Counted from the first letter of the stretch, positions 17,670 to 26,387 are shown. The stretch is DNA of 49,089 nucleotides from Prochlorococcus sp. AG-424-E20 (GCA_003213355.1 QCND01000002.1:1-49089), one strand, 5' to 3'. Numbers and translations are program-made. Notes: a model not told the origin generated them from the letters alone.

Positions 17670-18872
17670 ATGATTGATCCGACCGCGAGATGTCCTCAAT
17701 GGTTAATTAATCGCATCGTTAATAGCGGCGGTTCAATTAGTTTCTACAAATATATGGATTTAGTTTTAAACGACCCAGAAAATGGATTTTATTCAACTGG
17801 AAAATTAAATATTGGTAAGGATGGAGACTTTTGTACTTCACCGTCTTTGAGTAATGATTTTGCACGTTTATTGGCTATTCAAGTTGTTGATTGGCTTCTT
17901 GATCTGGAAAAATCAGGAATTGATTCTGAATTGTTTTCTATTGTTGAGATTGGGCCAGGAGAAGGGACTTTATCAAGAGATTTGATAGTGGCCGTTGCTG
18001 AAATTTCACCTGCTTTAATCAGTAAAATTGAGCTTATTCTCGTTGAATTAAATGTAGGAATGAGAAGACGACAAGAAAAAGTAGTTAATAGTTTGGATGG
18101 GGTTAATTATCGCTGGAGCAACATTGAGGATCTCATCTTAAGCCCAGTAACTGGAGTAGTTATTGCCAATGAAGTTTTAGATGCATTCCCCGTAGAGAGA
18201 TTGGTTTTTAGCGATAATAAGGTTTTTAGGCAGGGAGTTTCTTTAAAAAAAACAAATAATGAATATTTTTTGGAATTTATTGATCTCAAACCTACTTCTG
18301 AGATTATTAAATTTTTGCAAGAATCTGATAGTCTTTTAAAGATTGAGTTTCCACCAAAGGATATCTGTGATAGATGGGTCACCGAATGGCATTGTGACCT
18401 GCCGAGTTGGTTTGGAAAATTGTCTAAGGTTTTAATCAATGGCTCATTATTAGTTGTCGACTATGCGATGGAATCGAAGCGCTACTACAACGCAATGAGA
18501 AAAGACGGTACTCTTTTTTCCTATAGAAATCATGTAGCAAGCCCTAATGTTTTAAAGGATGCTGGCCTGTGTGATTTAACAGCACATTTGTGTATCGAAT
18601 CAACCATTAATTATGCTCTGTTTAACGGGTGGAAGTTTCTGGGTGAAACTAGGCAGGGACAAGCTCTGTTGGCATTAGGACTTTCAAATTTTCTTTATTC
18701 TCTTCAAAATACTTGTAATAATGATCTCTCAGCCGCATTAAATCGCAGAGAGTCATTATTAAGGCTTGTTGATCCAATGGGACTGGGTGACTTTAGGTGG
18801 TTGGCTTTTCAGAAGGATAATTGTGATGATTTGATTTTAGGAAATCGTTTTCTTGAAGAGCCAATTAGCTAA
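17670..18872 (+). CDS. MidA/NDUFAF7-like class I SAM methyltransferase
   Basis: This 400-residue protein belongs to the MidA family (former DUF185). The N-terminus has ISFYKYMDLVLNDPENGFYS and DGDFCTSPSLSNDFARLLA, typical of the family. The SAM site is VEIGPGEGTLSRDL near residue 90, followed by VIANEVLDAFPVERL. Human NDUFAF7 methylates an arginine of a complex I subunit. A parallel role on the cyanobacterial NDH-1 complex is inference only. Its end overlaps the convergent aroB by eight bases. Confidence 0.88.
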   Translation: MIDPTARCPQWLINRIVNSGGSISFYKYMDLVLNDPENGFYSTGKLNIGKDGDFCTSPSLSNDFARLLAIQVVDWLLDLEKSGIDSELFSIVEIGPGEGTLSRDLIVAVAEISPALISKIELILVELNVGMRRRQEKVVNSLDGVNYRWSNIEDLILSPVTGVVIANEVLDAFPVERLVFSDNKVFRQGVSLKKTNNEYFLEFIDLKPTSEIIKFLQESDSLLKIEFPPKDICDRWVTEWHCDLPSWFGKLSKVLINGSLLVVDYAMESKRYYNAMRKDGTLFSYRNHVASPNVLKDAGLCDLTAHLCIESTINYALFNGWKFLGETRQGQALLALGLSNFLYSLQNTCNNDLSAALNRRESLLRLVDPMGLGDFRWLAFQKDNCDDLILGNRFLEEPIS

Positions 18873-19971
18873 TTTTGTGCAAGCATTCACGTATTTCTTT
18901 ATTAGAAATATTATTAAATAATTTCACATCACCAATTTTCAAGGGCATAACGAAGCTCACCTTGCCATTTTTAACTTTCTTGTCTCCTTGAAGTGAGCTT
19001 AGAACACTTTCTATCTCAAGCTTGGGCCAATTAGTGGGTAAACCTGCTTTCTCTATTAATCGTTTCTGCCTTGTTGCGTCAACCTCTCTCCATAGTCCCA
19101 TCTGAACCGCTAACTGACCAACTGCAACCATACCCATTGCTACTGCCTCACCATGAAGCCATTTCCCATAACCACAAAGATTTTCTATCACATGGCCAAA
19201 AGTATGACCATAATTTAAAAATGCTCTAACTCCACTTTCCTTCTCATCTTTTATAACAATTTCTGCTTTAGATTTTGCAGAACGCTTAATTATTTCTATT
19301 AGTAGTTGTTCTTTTATGTTTGAAAGATCAGAAATATTTCCTTGCCTTTCTAGAAGATCAAATAATGCTAAGTCTGATATAACTCCGTACTTTATTATTT
19401 CAGCCATACCTGCTTTGAACTCTCGTGATGGGAGAGTTGATAATGTTTTAGGGTCTATTAAGACCAATTTTGGTTGATGAAAAGCACCTATAAGATTTTT
19501 ACCTTTCGAATGATTTATGCCTGTTTTACCCCCAATAGAAGCATCAACCATGGCAAGTAATGTTGTTGGGATTTGAACTACATTAATTCCACGTAACCAT
19601 GTAGCAGCGGCAAAGCCAGTCATGTCTCCAATAACACCACCTCCAAGGGCAATCATTAATGATCCTCTCTCTAACCTCGCTTCATATGCCGCATTGTGGA
19701 TTAAATCTATAGAAGATTGAATTTTTTGATCTTCTCCAGCTTTTATTATTAAAAGCTTTGGTTTGAATTTACTTTTAATCAGACTTTTAATTATGCAATC
19801 ACTATAGTGCTTTGAGACTTCCTTGTTAGATACGACTAATACTTTTAGTCCTTTCCTAAAACCTATATTAAATAGCTCATCTCCTATGCTTTCAAGACTA
19901 CTTTTTCCAATAACTATTTCATATGGGTTGTTAGTTAGAGAGACTTTAATATGGTGGTTGTCTTTATTCAC
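18865..19971 (-). CDS. aroB: 3-dehydroquinate synthase
   Basis: AroB catalyses the second step of the shikimate pathway, using NAD and a divalent metal to cyclise DAHP. The protein has 368 residues. NAD-binding is shown by IALGGGVIGDMTGFAAATW and IPTTLLAMVDASIGGKT. Metal ligands are in GMAEIIKYG, LNYGHTFGHVIE and LHGEAVAMGM. All are intact. ATG 19971 fits the family start. The 274-base space between this gene and purK (divergent) holds no recognisable gene. Confidence 0.97.
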   Translation of the reverse strand: MNKDNHHIKVSLTNNPYEIVIGKSSLESIGDELFNIGFRKGLKVLVVSNKEVSKHYSDCIIKSLIKSKFKPKLLIIKAGEDQKIQSSIDLIHNAAYEARLERGSLMIALGGGVIGDMTGFAAATWLRGINVVQIPTTLLAMVDASIGGKTGINHSKGKNLIGAFHQPKLVLIDPKTLSTLPSREFKAGMAEIIKYGVISDLALFDLLERQGNISDLSNIKEQLLIEIIKRSAKSKAEIVIKDEKESGVRAFLNYGHTFGHVIENLCGYGKWLHGEAVAMGMVAVGQLAVQMGLWREVDATRQKRLIEKAGLPTNWPKLEIESVLSSLQGDKKVKNGKVSFVMPLKIGDVKLFNNISNKEIRECLHKIS

Positions 19972-20245
19972 AGTTGTGAGGGTATAAAATTTTTGATGGT
20001 TTATTATGTTAAATCATCAAAATATAGAAGTAATTATATTGTTGATGAACACATTTTATAAGCAAATGATATGTATTCATATACGTTCAGTATTTATTCT
20101 GGGATCACATGGTGGAATATTCTTTAAGTTGTGAATTAAGGATGTTTTTATTAAAATCATACTTCATCCATTATTTTATTTGATTGTTCGCGATTATCTT
20201 ATTTGCTTGCTAGTGCAAAGCTCTAAAAATGAGGTCTTTAACTAA

Positions 20246-21391
20246 ATGATTGGAGTCGTGGGTGGAGGACAGCTTGCAATGCTTTTGATTGAGGCTGGAA
20301 AGAAAAGAAATGTTGATGTCGTTGTTCAGACTGCATCTAAAAGTGATCCTGCAGCTAAAAAGACAAATCAACTCATTTTGCATGATCCTACGAATCCAGT
20401 GGGTACAAAACTTCTTGCAGAAAAGACCCGCTTGATTACTTTTGAGAATGAATGGGTTGATATCGCAAGTTTACTTTCTCTTGAAAATAAAGGAGTTTCT
20501 TTTGTCCCTAGCCTTCAATCAATTAGACCTTTAATTAATAAAATAACTCAAAGAGAGCTATTAAATACTCTTGATATTCCCTGCCCTGATTGGTTGGCTA
20601 TACCATTAAAAAAATCATCAGAAATTGAGCTTCCTGCAGATTGGGGATTTCCTTTGATGGCAAAAGCTGCCAAAGGTGGATATGACGGAAAAGGAACTAA
20701 AATTATTAAAAATCTAAAGCAACTTCAAGAATTTCTATTAGTTGAGAGAGAAGAACAATGGATGTTAGAGAAATGGATCTCTTTTGATAAGGAATTATCC
20801 ATTGTTTCTAGTAGGGATTCAAAAGGAATTGTCCGTAGCTTACCAATCGTAGAGACATATCAATCTAAACAAGTATGTGACTGGGTCCTTGCTCCAGCTG
20901 ATATCAATCATGACGTTGATCTTATGGTTAGAAATATCGCAGCTTCGTTGCTTGCAGAGTTGGAATATGTTGGAGTTATTGCTATCGAATTTTTCTATGG
21001 ACCTGAAGGATTACTTGTAAATGAAATAGCTCCAAGGACTCATAACTCAGGTCATTTTTCTATTGATGCTTGTAGCAGCAGTCAGTTTGATCAACAAATA
21101 TGTATCACCTCTGGTATTAATGTACCCATGCCTGAAATGCTTGTTAATGGTGCTTTAATGGCAAATTTGCTTGGTTTGCAAAGTAACTATCTAACATCAC
21201 TTACCAAAAGATTGGATGATTTGAGAGCTATTCCTGGATTGAAAGTGCATTGGTATGAAAAAGAGCAAGAAAAAAAGGGCAGGAAGCTCGGCCACGTTAC
21301 ATATCTCTTGAATAGTAAGGATGCTTTGTCTAGAAAAAAAGAAGCATTAGATGTTCTACAAACCATACGGTCAATTTGGCCGACATCTTGA
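20246..21391 (+). CDS. purK: 5-(carboxyamino)imidazole ribonucleotide synthase
   Basis: PurK is an ATP-grasp enzyme that carboxylates aminoimidazole ribonucleotide with bicarbonate in purine synthesis. The 381-residue protein opens with IGVVGGGQLAMLLIEAGKK. The ATP-grasp core has LMAKAAKGGYDGKGT and EKWISFDKELSIV. The metal and substrate site has VIAIEFFYGPEGLLVNEIAPRTHNSGHFSIDAC. The start ATG at 20246 sits only one residue before the family motif, which is slightly short but acceptable. The 6S RNA gene follows directly, a gene order known from other cyanobacteria. Confidence 0.96.
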   Translation: MIGVVGGGQLAMLLIEAGKKRNVDVVVQTASKSDPAAKKTNQLILHDPTNPVGTKLLAEKTRLITFENEWVDIASLLSLENKGVSFVPSLQSIRPLINKITQRELLNTLDIPCPDWLAIPLKKSSEIELPADWGFPLMAKAAKGGYDGKGTKIIKNLKQLQEFLLVEREEQWMLEKWISFDKELSIVSSRDSKGIVRSLPIVETYQSKQVCDWVLAPADINHDVDLMVRNIAASLLAELEYVGVIAIEFFYGPEGLLVNEIAPRTHNSGHFSIDACSSSQFDQQICITSGINVPMPEMLVNGALMANLLGLQSNYLTSLTKRLDDLRAIPGLKVHWYEKEQEKKGRKLGHVTYLLNSKDALSRKKEALDVLQTIRSIWPTS

Positions 21392-21404
21392 TAATATTTC
21401 TTTA

Positions 21405-21600
21405 GATTGTTTAAGTACTGCTTTGTTGGTACTGGCCTTCTCAAGTGCTCTGATCTGACTCTCTTTCGATATGGGGAAGCTGTCGTGAAAGTGACGTATA
21501 CCAGCCTGTTCTGGAAACGAAGCTCCACTTTGTATCCCCCTCTGGTTCTTCCAGGTCGATGCTTCTTGGGCCTTACGGCAAAGCGGTACTTACTCTGAAT
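21405..21600 (+). ncRNA. ssrS (ssaA): 6S RNA
   Basis: 6S RNA binds the housekeeping RNA polymerase holoenzyme by mimicking an open promoter. In cyanobacteria its gene is known to lie next to purK, as here. The sequence folds back on itself: aagtactgctttg (21413-21425) pairs with caaagcggtactt (21579-21591) over 13 positions with one G-U pair, closing a rod of about 180 bases. The region is richer in G+C than the surrounding DNA. The 63-residue ORF of the track in this interval is best seen as a shadow of the RNA. Ends are approximate. The assignment rests on synteny plus fold; no covariance search was run. Confidence 0.85.
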
Positions 21601-21701
21601 GAGTGGGTTTAAATAACAATCATTTTTTGAAAATTTAAATTTTTAATCCTAGTTTTAGTTGTTCTCAGTTCTTTTATTGTTTCCTGTAAAAACATTAGAG
21701 A

Positions 21702-22052
21702 TCAAGAGGTTAATCCTTTAGATTTCCGTACCTTTCTCAGTAGCTCGTGATCTTCTCTTGCTCTTTTATCTAGAATGGCTATGTCTTTTCTGGCTTTTTT
21801 ATCAACTTTTTGAATATCTTCTCTTGCTCTTTGGTCAAGCAATGCAACATCTTTTCTTGCTCTCTGATCTATGTTTTCAAGGTCTGCTCTAGCTCGTTGA
21901 TCAGCATTCTCTAAATCGATTTTTGCTCTTTCTACCATGCTTGTCATTGAGTCCACCATCATTGATAAAGCGGCAGGAACTTGTTTCCCAGAAGCTGAAA
22001 AAGAGGACTGCTCATTGAGACTAATACTAGTGTTTGCTTGATTCGAAGCCAT
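21702..22052 (-). CDS. Hendecad (11-residue) repeat protein, unknown function
   Basis: This protein of 116 residues has a low-complexity N-terminus (Ser/Ala/Gln-rich, ~35 residues). Six consecutive 11-residue units follow from about residue 36 to 101; five are close copies such as LENIDQRARKD, VALLDQRARED and IQKVDKKARKD. Aliphatic residues at positions 1 and 4 and charged ones elsewhere predict a long amphipathic helix of hendecad type, as in some coiled coils and lipid-binding helices. No signal peptide or membrane segment is seen. The function is unknown and I recognise no close named family. The repeat is also visible in DNA with a 33-base period. Confidence 0.7.
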   Translation of the reverse strand: MASNQANTSISLNEQSSFSASGKQVPAALSMMVDSMTSMVERAKIDLENADQRARADLENIDQRARKDVALLDQRAREDIQKVDKKARKDIAILDKRAREDHELLRKVRKSKGLTS

Positions 22053-22288
22053 AGGTTTAATTAAAATAGGCTTGCATTAGTTAGAAGCCATTTTCTTTAT
22101 ATTTCTATTATCTCCTTTTATTAGCCCAATAAATCAAAATCTCCTGAACAAAAACGAGATGTAATAGAGAGAAAATGCTTTTGCTTGTAAAGGGTATTAA
22201 TATTTGATTTAATCTTTTTATAGACTTTGATGAAATCTAGTTTTTAGACCAATTTATTAACTTATCTAAAAAAACAAAATCATTAATA

Positions 22289-22504
22289 TTACCCCTTTGG
22301 ATAAAGTCTGGCTATCTTCTGCTTTTGAGTTTCTTTTTCTAGGTTTTTTCTTTTCCGATCCTTGTATGAATCATCATCTTCATTAAGATTAAAAAATACA
22401 AAATAGAACATAATACCTGTGAAACTAATGCCAATTAATAGCACCCAAAAACCAATTAAACCTGTAGGAGATAAGTAGTTAATGTCAAAAGAACTATTAT
22501 TCAT
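22289..22504 (-). CDS. Small single-span membrane protein, unknown
   Basis: This 71-residue protein has one hydrophobic segment at residues ~14-38 (GLIGFWVLLIGISFTGIMFYFVFF). A charged tail follows with DDDSYKDRKRKNLEKETQKQK, whose basic character suggests the C-terminus stays in the cytoplasm. No family recognised. The ATG start at 22504 is the only good one. Confidence 0.5.
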   Translation of the reverse strand: MNNSSFDINYLSPTGLIGFWVLLIGISFTGIMFYFVFFNLNEDDDSYKDRKRKNLEKETQKQKIARLYPKG

Positions 22505-22692
22505 TTGTTTGCTTAAAAATTTTCAATTCTATATTATCCACAATAAATAGGAAACGTAGGAGAAGCTTCGTTATCCATGAATTTAATTTAAGGCTTTGAA
22601 CAAAAAAGATTTATTTTCTTTTAATAAGAGTTTTTACGCATTAACACATAGTAAAAATTAATTAAGATAGTAGTTATTGTTTTTATGATGAA

Positions 22693-22827
22693 ATGGAAGG
22701 AACTCATAACTATGCTATGAACCTTATTGTTCCACTAATGGGAATTGCTCCGTTGCTAATGCTCTTTGTATTGAAAGGAGAGAAAAAATCAAAGGCTGCA
22801 AAGAGTTGGACAAGATCAACTAACTAG
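22693..22827 (+). CDS. 44-residue membrane micro-protein (below ORF track limit)
   Basis: Read directly: MEGTHNYAMNLIVPLMGIAP, then LLMLFVLKGEKKSKAAKSW and TRSTN. It has one hydrophobic segment of ~20 residues and a basic tail, the pattern of small photosystem or transporter accessory peptides. No named family recognised. An internal ATG (22717) is an alternative start. Coding is likely because the hydrophobic/basic partition is clean, but it is not proven. Confidence 0.45.
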   Translation: MEGTHNYAMNLIVPLMGIAPLLMLFVLKGEKKSKAAKSWTRSTN

Positions 22828-23173
22828 ATATAAAAAGAATAAGACTTCACTTTTATTTTATCTCATAATAAATTTATAAAAAAATTAATTACGAAAAACT
22901 GTTTATAGGTAAATTTATATGTTTATTAAAATTTAATTTGTAACCTAAATATATTTTATCTTTAAGTACTTATTGATTTTTAATATTTTTTGATTGTGAA
23001 ACTTTTAATTGATCAGAAATCTTGAAAATAATAAGTAGATGAGTTAGTGATAGCTTTAAGATAGGTTTGTTCGGTTTTCACACACAGTATTGAATTCTTT
23101 TCGCTACTGTGTACAAATGTTTTTTTGAAAAAGAATTTAATCAACTCGATTAATTCTACACCTGTATTTACCG
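22828..23173. other. Gene-free stretch with two hairpins
   Basis: It is A+T-rich and has no open frame of useful length. The only structure I see is the pair of stem-loops listed separately at 23082-23157. Confidence 0.5.
23082..23157 (+). ncRNA. Candidate small RNA: two consecutive stem-loops
   Basis: The first stem is acacagta (23082-23089) with tactgtgt (23105-23112), followed six bases later by a run of Ts. The second stem is agaatttaatc (23132-23142) with gattaattct (23148-23157), with one bulged base. It lies 16 bases before a predicted 40-residue ORF, so it could be a leader or a separate RNA. Strand is a guess. Confidence 0.3.
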
Positions 23174-23296
23174 ATGCATAAAACCGAAACGCAGCAATTC
23201 GCTAAATTTTTTCTTAAAGATCTAAAAATTAAAAACACTAATTACAATAAAGAAAAGCCTTATAATGATAAGGTGAACTTATCTTCGTCTAGTTGA
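23174..23296 (+). CDS. 40-residue hypothetical protein (below ORF track limit)
   Basis: It begins MHKTETQQFAKFFLKDLKIK and ends in a short Ser-rich tail (VNLSSSS). It is Lys/Asn-rich and has no membrane segment or motif. Composition is near that of the surrounding A+T-rich DNA, so coding status is uncertain. Confidence 0.3.
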   Translation: MHKTETQQFAKFFLKDLKIKNTNYNKEKPYNDKVNLSSSS

Positions 23297-23773
23297 GTAA
23301 TCCTCCTTTATAGTTTTTTCTTTAGGGTCAATTGAGCATATTTATAAATTTTTTATATTAGAATTTTGATCTAATACAACATAAGATTCATGATTGCTAT
23401 GAATATGTATTGAATACAAAAGTTTTCTCATTCAACTTAAAGAAGCTTAAATAAATATAATGAAATTCAAGGCATGCGAAATATAGCTTGTTTTAATTTA
23501 GGGATATGAATAAATCTTTTCAAAGAAAAACTTCTCTTAAGGGGAGTTCCCGTGGAGAGCTGTCTTCCTTTGATATGGAAAGGATTCTTTAACTTCTTAC
23601 TATAAAGGATTTAACTAAATGTCTATCAGCATGTGACCAAAAGAATAACCTTTACAGATACTACTTTAATTTTTAAGACCATAGATAAGTGAATTTACCT
23701 AAAAAAGTTTTGTTAATTAATCAATGAATTTAATCATTTAATAGTATGTTTGAATACTACTAAAATTAAACAT
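23297..23773. other. Gene-poor stretch
   Basis: No convincing gene is seen here. A 28-codon frame at 23506-23592 (MNKSFQRKTSLKGSSRGEL...) is open, but too short to judge. A small inverted repeat attcat/atgaat occurs near 23381-23400. Confidence 0.4.
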
Positions 23774-23920
23774 ATGAAAACCGCACAAGATAGATATTTT
23801 GAATGTTTAGAAGTTTGTATTGAAGATGAGCAGGGAAAATCCTGTCGCCAAGTATGTGCGCCTATATTAAATGATGATCCTTCTGATCATCCTACAGTTC
23901 CAATAATTAAAAACCATTAA
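23774..23920 (+). CDS. 48-residue twin-CX3C micro-protein (below ORF track limit)
   Basis: The protein has four cysteines arranged as two CX3C pairs: CLEVC (residues 11-15) and CRQVC (24-28), separated by eight residues (IEDEQGKS). It is otherwise acidic, without signal peptide or membrane segment, and ends with DDPSDHPTVPIIKNH. Paired CX3C helices occur in small disulfide-bonded chaperone-like proteins of mitochondria and in some metal-binding peptides; no homology is claimed. The ordered cysteines in an A+T-rich genome argue that the frame is real. No family recognised. Confidence 0.6.
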   Translation: MKTAQDRYFECLEVCIEDEQGKSCRQVCAPILNDDPSDHPTVPIIKNH

Positions 23921-24102
23921 TTATTGAAACGGAGCATTTGAAATCTAAATATTTAAGAGTCAATTTTCACTCAAGTAGTAATTATAAATTTGAATATTCA
24001 ATTTTATAATTACTATTACTTTAGAAGTCAATGGCCACTTTAATAATTGGGAGTTCTTTAAAGTTAAGAAATTAGCTAGGATATCCGAAATTTTACATAA
24101 TC

Positions 24103-24261
24103 ATGGATACTCCTATCACGCACATTAATTTATTCAATGCAATGCTTGCTCTTTATGTGATTGGTTATCAAATATCTATATGCTCAGATTGGAGTTGGAT
24201 CCCAATGAATAAAGAGGATTATCAACTTCCTTATCAAGATAAATGGAGTCGAACTACTTAG
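24103..24261 (+). CDS. 52-residue hypothetical protein with short hydrophobic N-terminal half
   Basis: Read directly: it begins MDTPITHINLFNAMLALYVI and continues with GYQISICSDWSWIPMNKEDY. The hydrophobic stretch at residues ~9-27 may be a membrane anchor. The tail is Trp/Tyr-rich and polar. No family recognised. Trp content (three in 52) supports coding. Confidence 0.5.
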   Translation: MDTPITHINLFNAMLALYVIGYQISICSDWSWIPMNKEDYQLPYQDKWSRTT

Positions 24262-24446
24262 ATACATTATTAATTTTCAACAATGTAGGTATAAATACAA
24301 AGTCAAAATATTTGTTAATCATGCTTAGTAAACATATATCAGATATTTGAATATTGAATATGTTCCAAAATTATTTAAATGTACTTATTATTCCATAAGT
24401 AGACTAAATAATTTTAAATTTTTAAATCTAGTTTTGGCAGTTAAAA

Positions 24447-24623
24447 TTATATACTTTGAACGACATGAAATAAACCAAATGAATAACCACCAATAAGTAT
24501 CCAGCCCAAAATTGCTGAAATTATTGTAGATCTTCTGTTGTGTCTTCTTATTGCATTTTCGATCATTTCATTCACATCTTCTCTGTTTATTAGATTTGTT
24601 GATTTTGGATTTGTTGAAGTCAT
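24447..24623 (-). CDS. 58-residue small membrane protein (below ORF track limit)
   Basis: The polar basic N-terminal half (STNLINREDVNEMIENAIRR, then HNRRS) precedes one membrane segment (IISAILGWILIGGYSFGLF). This N-in, single-span design resembles small thylakoid or high-light-induced type proteins, but the chlorophyll-binding ExxN motif is absent, so I do not call it Hli. No family recognised. Confidence 0.55.
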   Translation of the reverse strand: MTSTNPKSTNLINREDVNEMIENAIRRHNRRSTIISAILGWILIGGYSFGLFHVVQSI

Positions 24624-24896
24624 TTGTTTTTATGAAGATTTGATGTTTGAGATTTAATAATCTCTTTTAAACAAATTCAATTTGAGATAGAAAGTGCTTA
24701 TGAAGTAGTGGATATCTATCTTTGTAGTTATCCTTGATCGAAGCTATAAATGAATCGCTGAAGGACAAAAGACCAATCCATGTGTAAACAATTGTTAACA
24801 CTATAGTGGATTTTCTTAAGAGTTGTGTAGGTAAAATCACTTTAATCTTTATTCAGGTCAATCTAATCACCAATTAAACTTGAGTAGAAATCTGGG

Positions 24897-25058
24897 ATGC
24901 TTAAAATTACTGTTTTGCTAAAAACTGTGGTGCTACTTCCTTGTTTTTTTGAAGATTTATCTAAAGTTCAAATTTTTGCGATCGAATTTATTGTTTTACT
25001 ATTAATTAATCATGCTAGTAACTTCTTCTCCGCTGCAAACATCTGCCTCAGAGTTTGA
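24897..25058 (+). CDS. 53-residue hydrophobic ORF, doubtful
   Basis: Open frame beginning MLKITVLLKTVVLLPCFFED and continuing LSKVQIFAIEFIVLLLINHA. Two hydrophobic stretches could be membrane segments. The 250 bases after it contain no gene that I can see. Doubtful coding. Confidence 0.3.
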   Translation: MLKITVLLKTVVLLPCFFEDLSKVQIFAIEFIVLLLINHASNFFSAANICLRV

Positions 25059-25295
25059 AATCTAAGACTTTAAAAAAAAATTATTGCTAAAGCATCCCTA
25101 ATAGATATAGATCAGCAAATAGTAAAGCTAGAGTTTGATTTGGCGACATCTTAGTCTGTTTGTGACATGAACAGAACTAATCAGATCCGATCAAAGGTCA
25201 GATGAAAATAATGGGGTTTCAATATTAAGAGGCGATATATAATTTTTATTTTATTTCCTATTTGAGTTTTCATCCTAAGTAAAGTTTATTTTAGA

Positions 25296-25320
25296 AGAAT
25301 ACGTAAACGTTATGTATTCT
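25296..25320 (-). terminator. Imperfect palindrome over a gene end
   Basis: agaatacgtaa pairs with ttatgtattct (11 positions, one G-U pair, three-base loop) across the stop codon of the 151-residue gene. It may act as terminator or 3' stabiliser. No clear T-run follows. Confidence 0.35.
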
Positions 25321-25765
25321 TTTCGTTATTATCTGATTCATTCTTTTCTTGAAGCTTTCTTGTTAGAAAAGAATATGAAGCTTGATGTTTTTCCTTCCAT
25401 TCTTTATGTTCTTTTATCTGATCTTTTAACTTTTTTAAACTTTCTTTTTCTTCTGGATAAAACCTTTCTAAGTATTCAGGACTTAAATTTATATTACCTT
25501 CAAATTCATAAACCATTTCCTCAAAAGATTCACATAAGCCAAGGATATCTGCCATAAAATCTTCAAATTCATCAATATTTAATTCTTGAAGAACCTTTCT
25601 TAACTTACTTTGACTCGTTTTCTCTGGCGCCCATTCCTTTTTTAAAACGTGAAGAAGATTAAGCTGGCCAATCCTATCTATAAGATCCCACTTGGAGGCA
25701 TCATCGGCTGAGTAAAAATAGGAACCATCACCGGATTGATAAAACTTTCCTCTTTCTTTATCCAT
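25310..25765 (-). CDS. 151-residue hypothetical helical protein
   Basis: A soluble acidic protein. The N-terminus reads GKFYQSGDGSYFYSADDASK. The middle is helical with NIDEFEDFMADILGLCESFE, and the C-terminal third is a charged helix likely to form a coiled coil (EEKESLKKLKDQIKEHKEWK). No signal peptide, membrane segment or known motif. The ATG at 25765 is clear. It ends over an inverted repeat. I do not recognise a family. Confidence 0.6.
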   Translation of the reverse strand: MDKERGKFYQSGDGSYFYSADDASKWDLIDRIGQLNLLHVLKKEWAPEKTSQSKLRKVLQELNIDEFEDFMADILGLCESFEEMVYEFEGNINLSPEYLERFYPEEKESLKKLKDQIKEHKEWKEKHQASYSFLTRKLQEKNESDNNEKNT

Positions 25766-25985
25766 TTATATTAAAGGAGAATATATTAAATCTTCTATAT
25801 TAAGTTTACAGTGGTAATTCATTAGATTCAATTTGCTTATGAATAAATTTTATTTTAGCAAGGTATAGAATTTTGACTTGGTTTATACATTAGAATAGCA
25901 TTCCATTTCACACCTTCTATTTTTTTATTTAATTTAAAATTTATTCAAAATATTATTCTTCGCTTCGGATCAATTAAATATTATT

Positions 25986-26387
25986 TTAATCAAAGAAATC
26001 TAATGGAAAGGGACCAATTGTTTTTGAGGTCAATGAATTATCATGATTTTGACAACAAATTAATATACCCTCACCTAAGCCAAATTCAACCCTAGCGTAA
26101 ATTTCACCTGTTTTTTGGTTGGCCTTTAAGAATATTGGACCATCAGAACTAGGTAATGAGATGCATTGCATTTCTTCGTATTCAAATCTTTCTTCTATTC
26201 TTCTAACTGCATTTATTCCTTTTTTATATGAAGGTGACATTACTCCTATCGTTATCCAATCTGATTTGTTAATCAGATGGATGACTTGATTCAAAAAAGT
26301 TTTTGATTGTTTTTTATTTAACTTAGGCGCAGATCTAAATTTATTAAGGTCTTCTAATTTGCAGATATTACTATTTTTCTCAGACAT
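25986..26387 (-). CDS. DUF1824 family protein
   Basis: A 133-residue soluble protein. The C-terminal block is characteristic of the cyanobacterial DUF1824 family: GPIFLKANQKTGEIYARVEF, then GLGEGILICCQ and IGPFPLDFFD at the very end. The N-terminal half is helical (LNQVIHLINKSDWITIGVMS). No function is established for the family. It is a lone gene with ~200 bases of non-coding DNA on each side and a 12-base palindrome about 200 bases upstream. Confidence 0.7.
   Translation of the reverse strand: MSEKNSNICKLEDLNKFRSAPKLNKKQSKTFLNQVIHLINKSDWITIGVMSPSYKKGINAVRRIEERFEYEEMQCISLPSSDGPIFLKANQKTGEIYARVEFGLGEGILICCQNHDNSLTSKTIGPFPLDFFD

Noticed and set aside
18107-18439. 110-residue ORF opposite the MidA-like gene
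   Set aside because: Shadow ORF; the plus-strand methyltransferase has intact family motifs across it.
21187-21528. 113-residue ORF opposite the purK end and 6S RNA
   Set aside because: It spans two well-supported plus-strand features and has no protein-like pattern.
21407-21598. 63-residue ORF (MFKYCFVGTGLL...) behind purK
   Set aside because: It coincides with the 6S RNA fold and has no protein-like pattern.
24447-24623. High-light-inducible (Hli) protein
   Set aside because: Single membrane span, but the chlorophyll-binding ExxNxxxA motif is missing; kept as an unknown small membrane protein.
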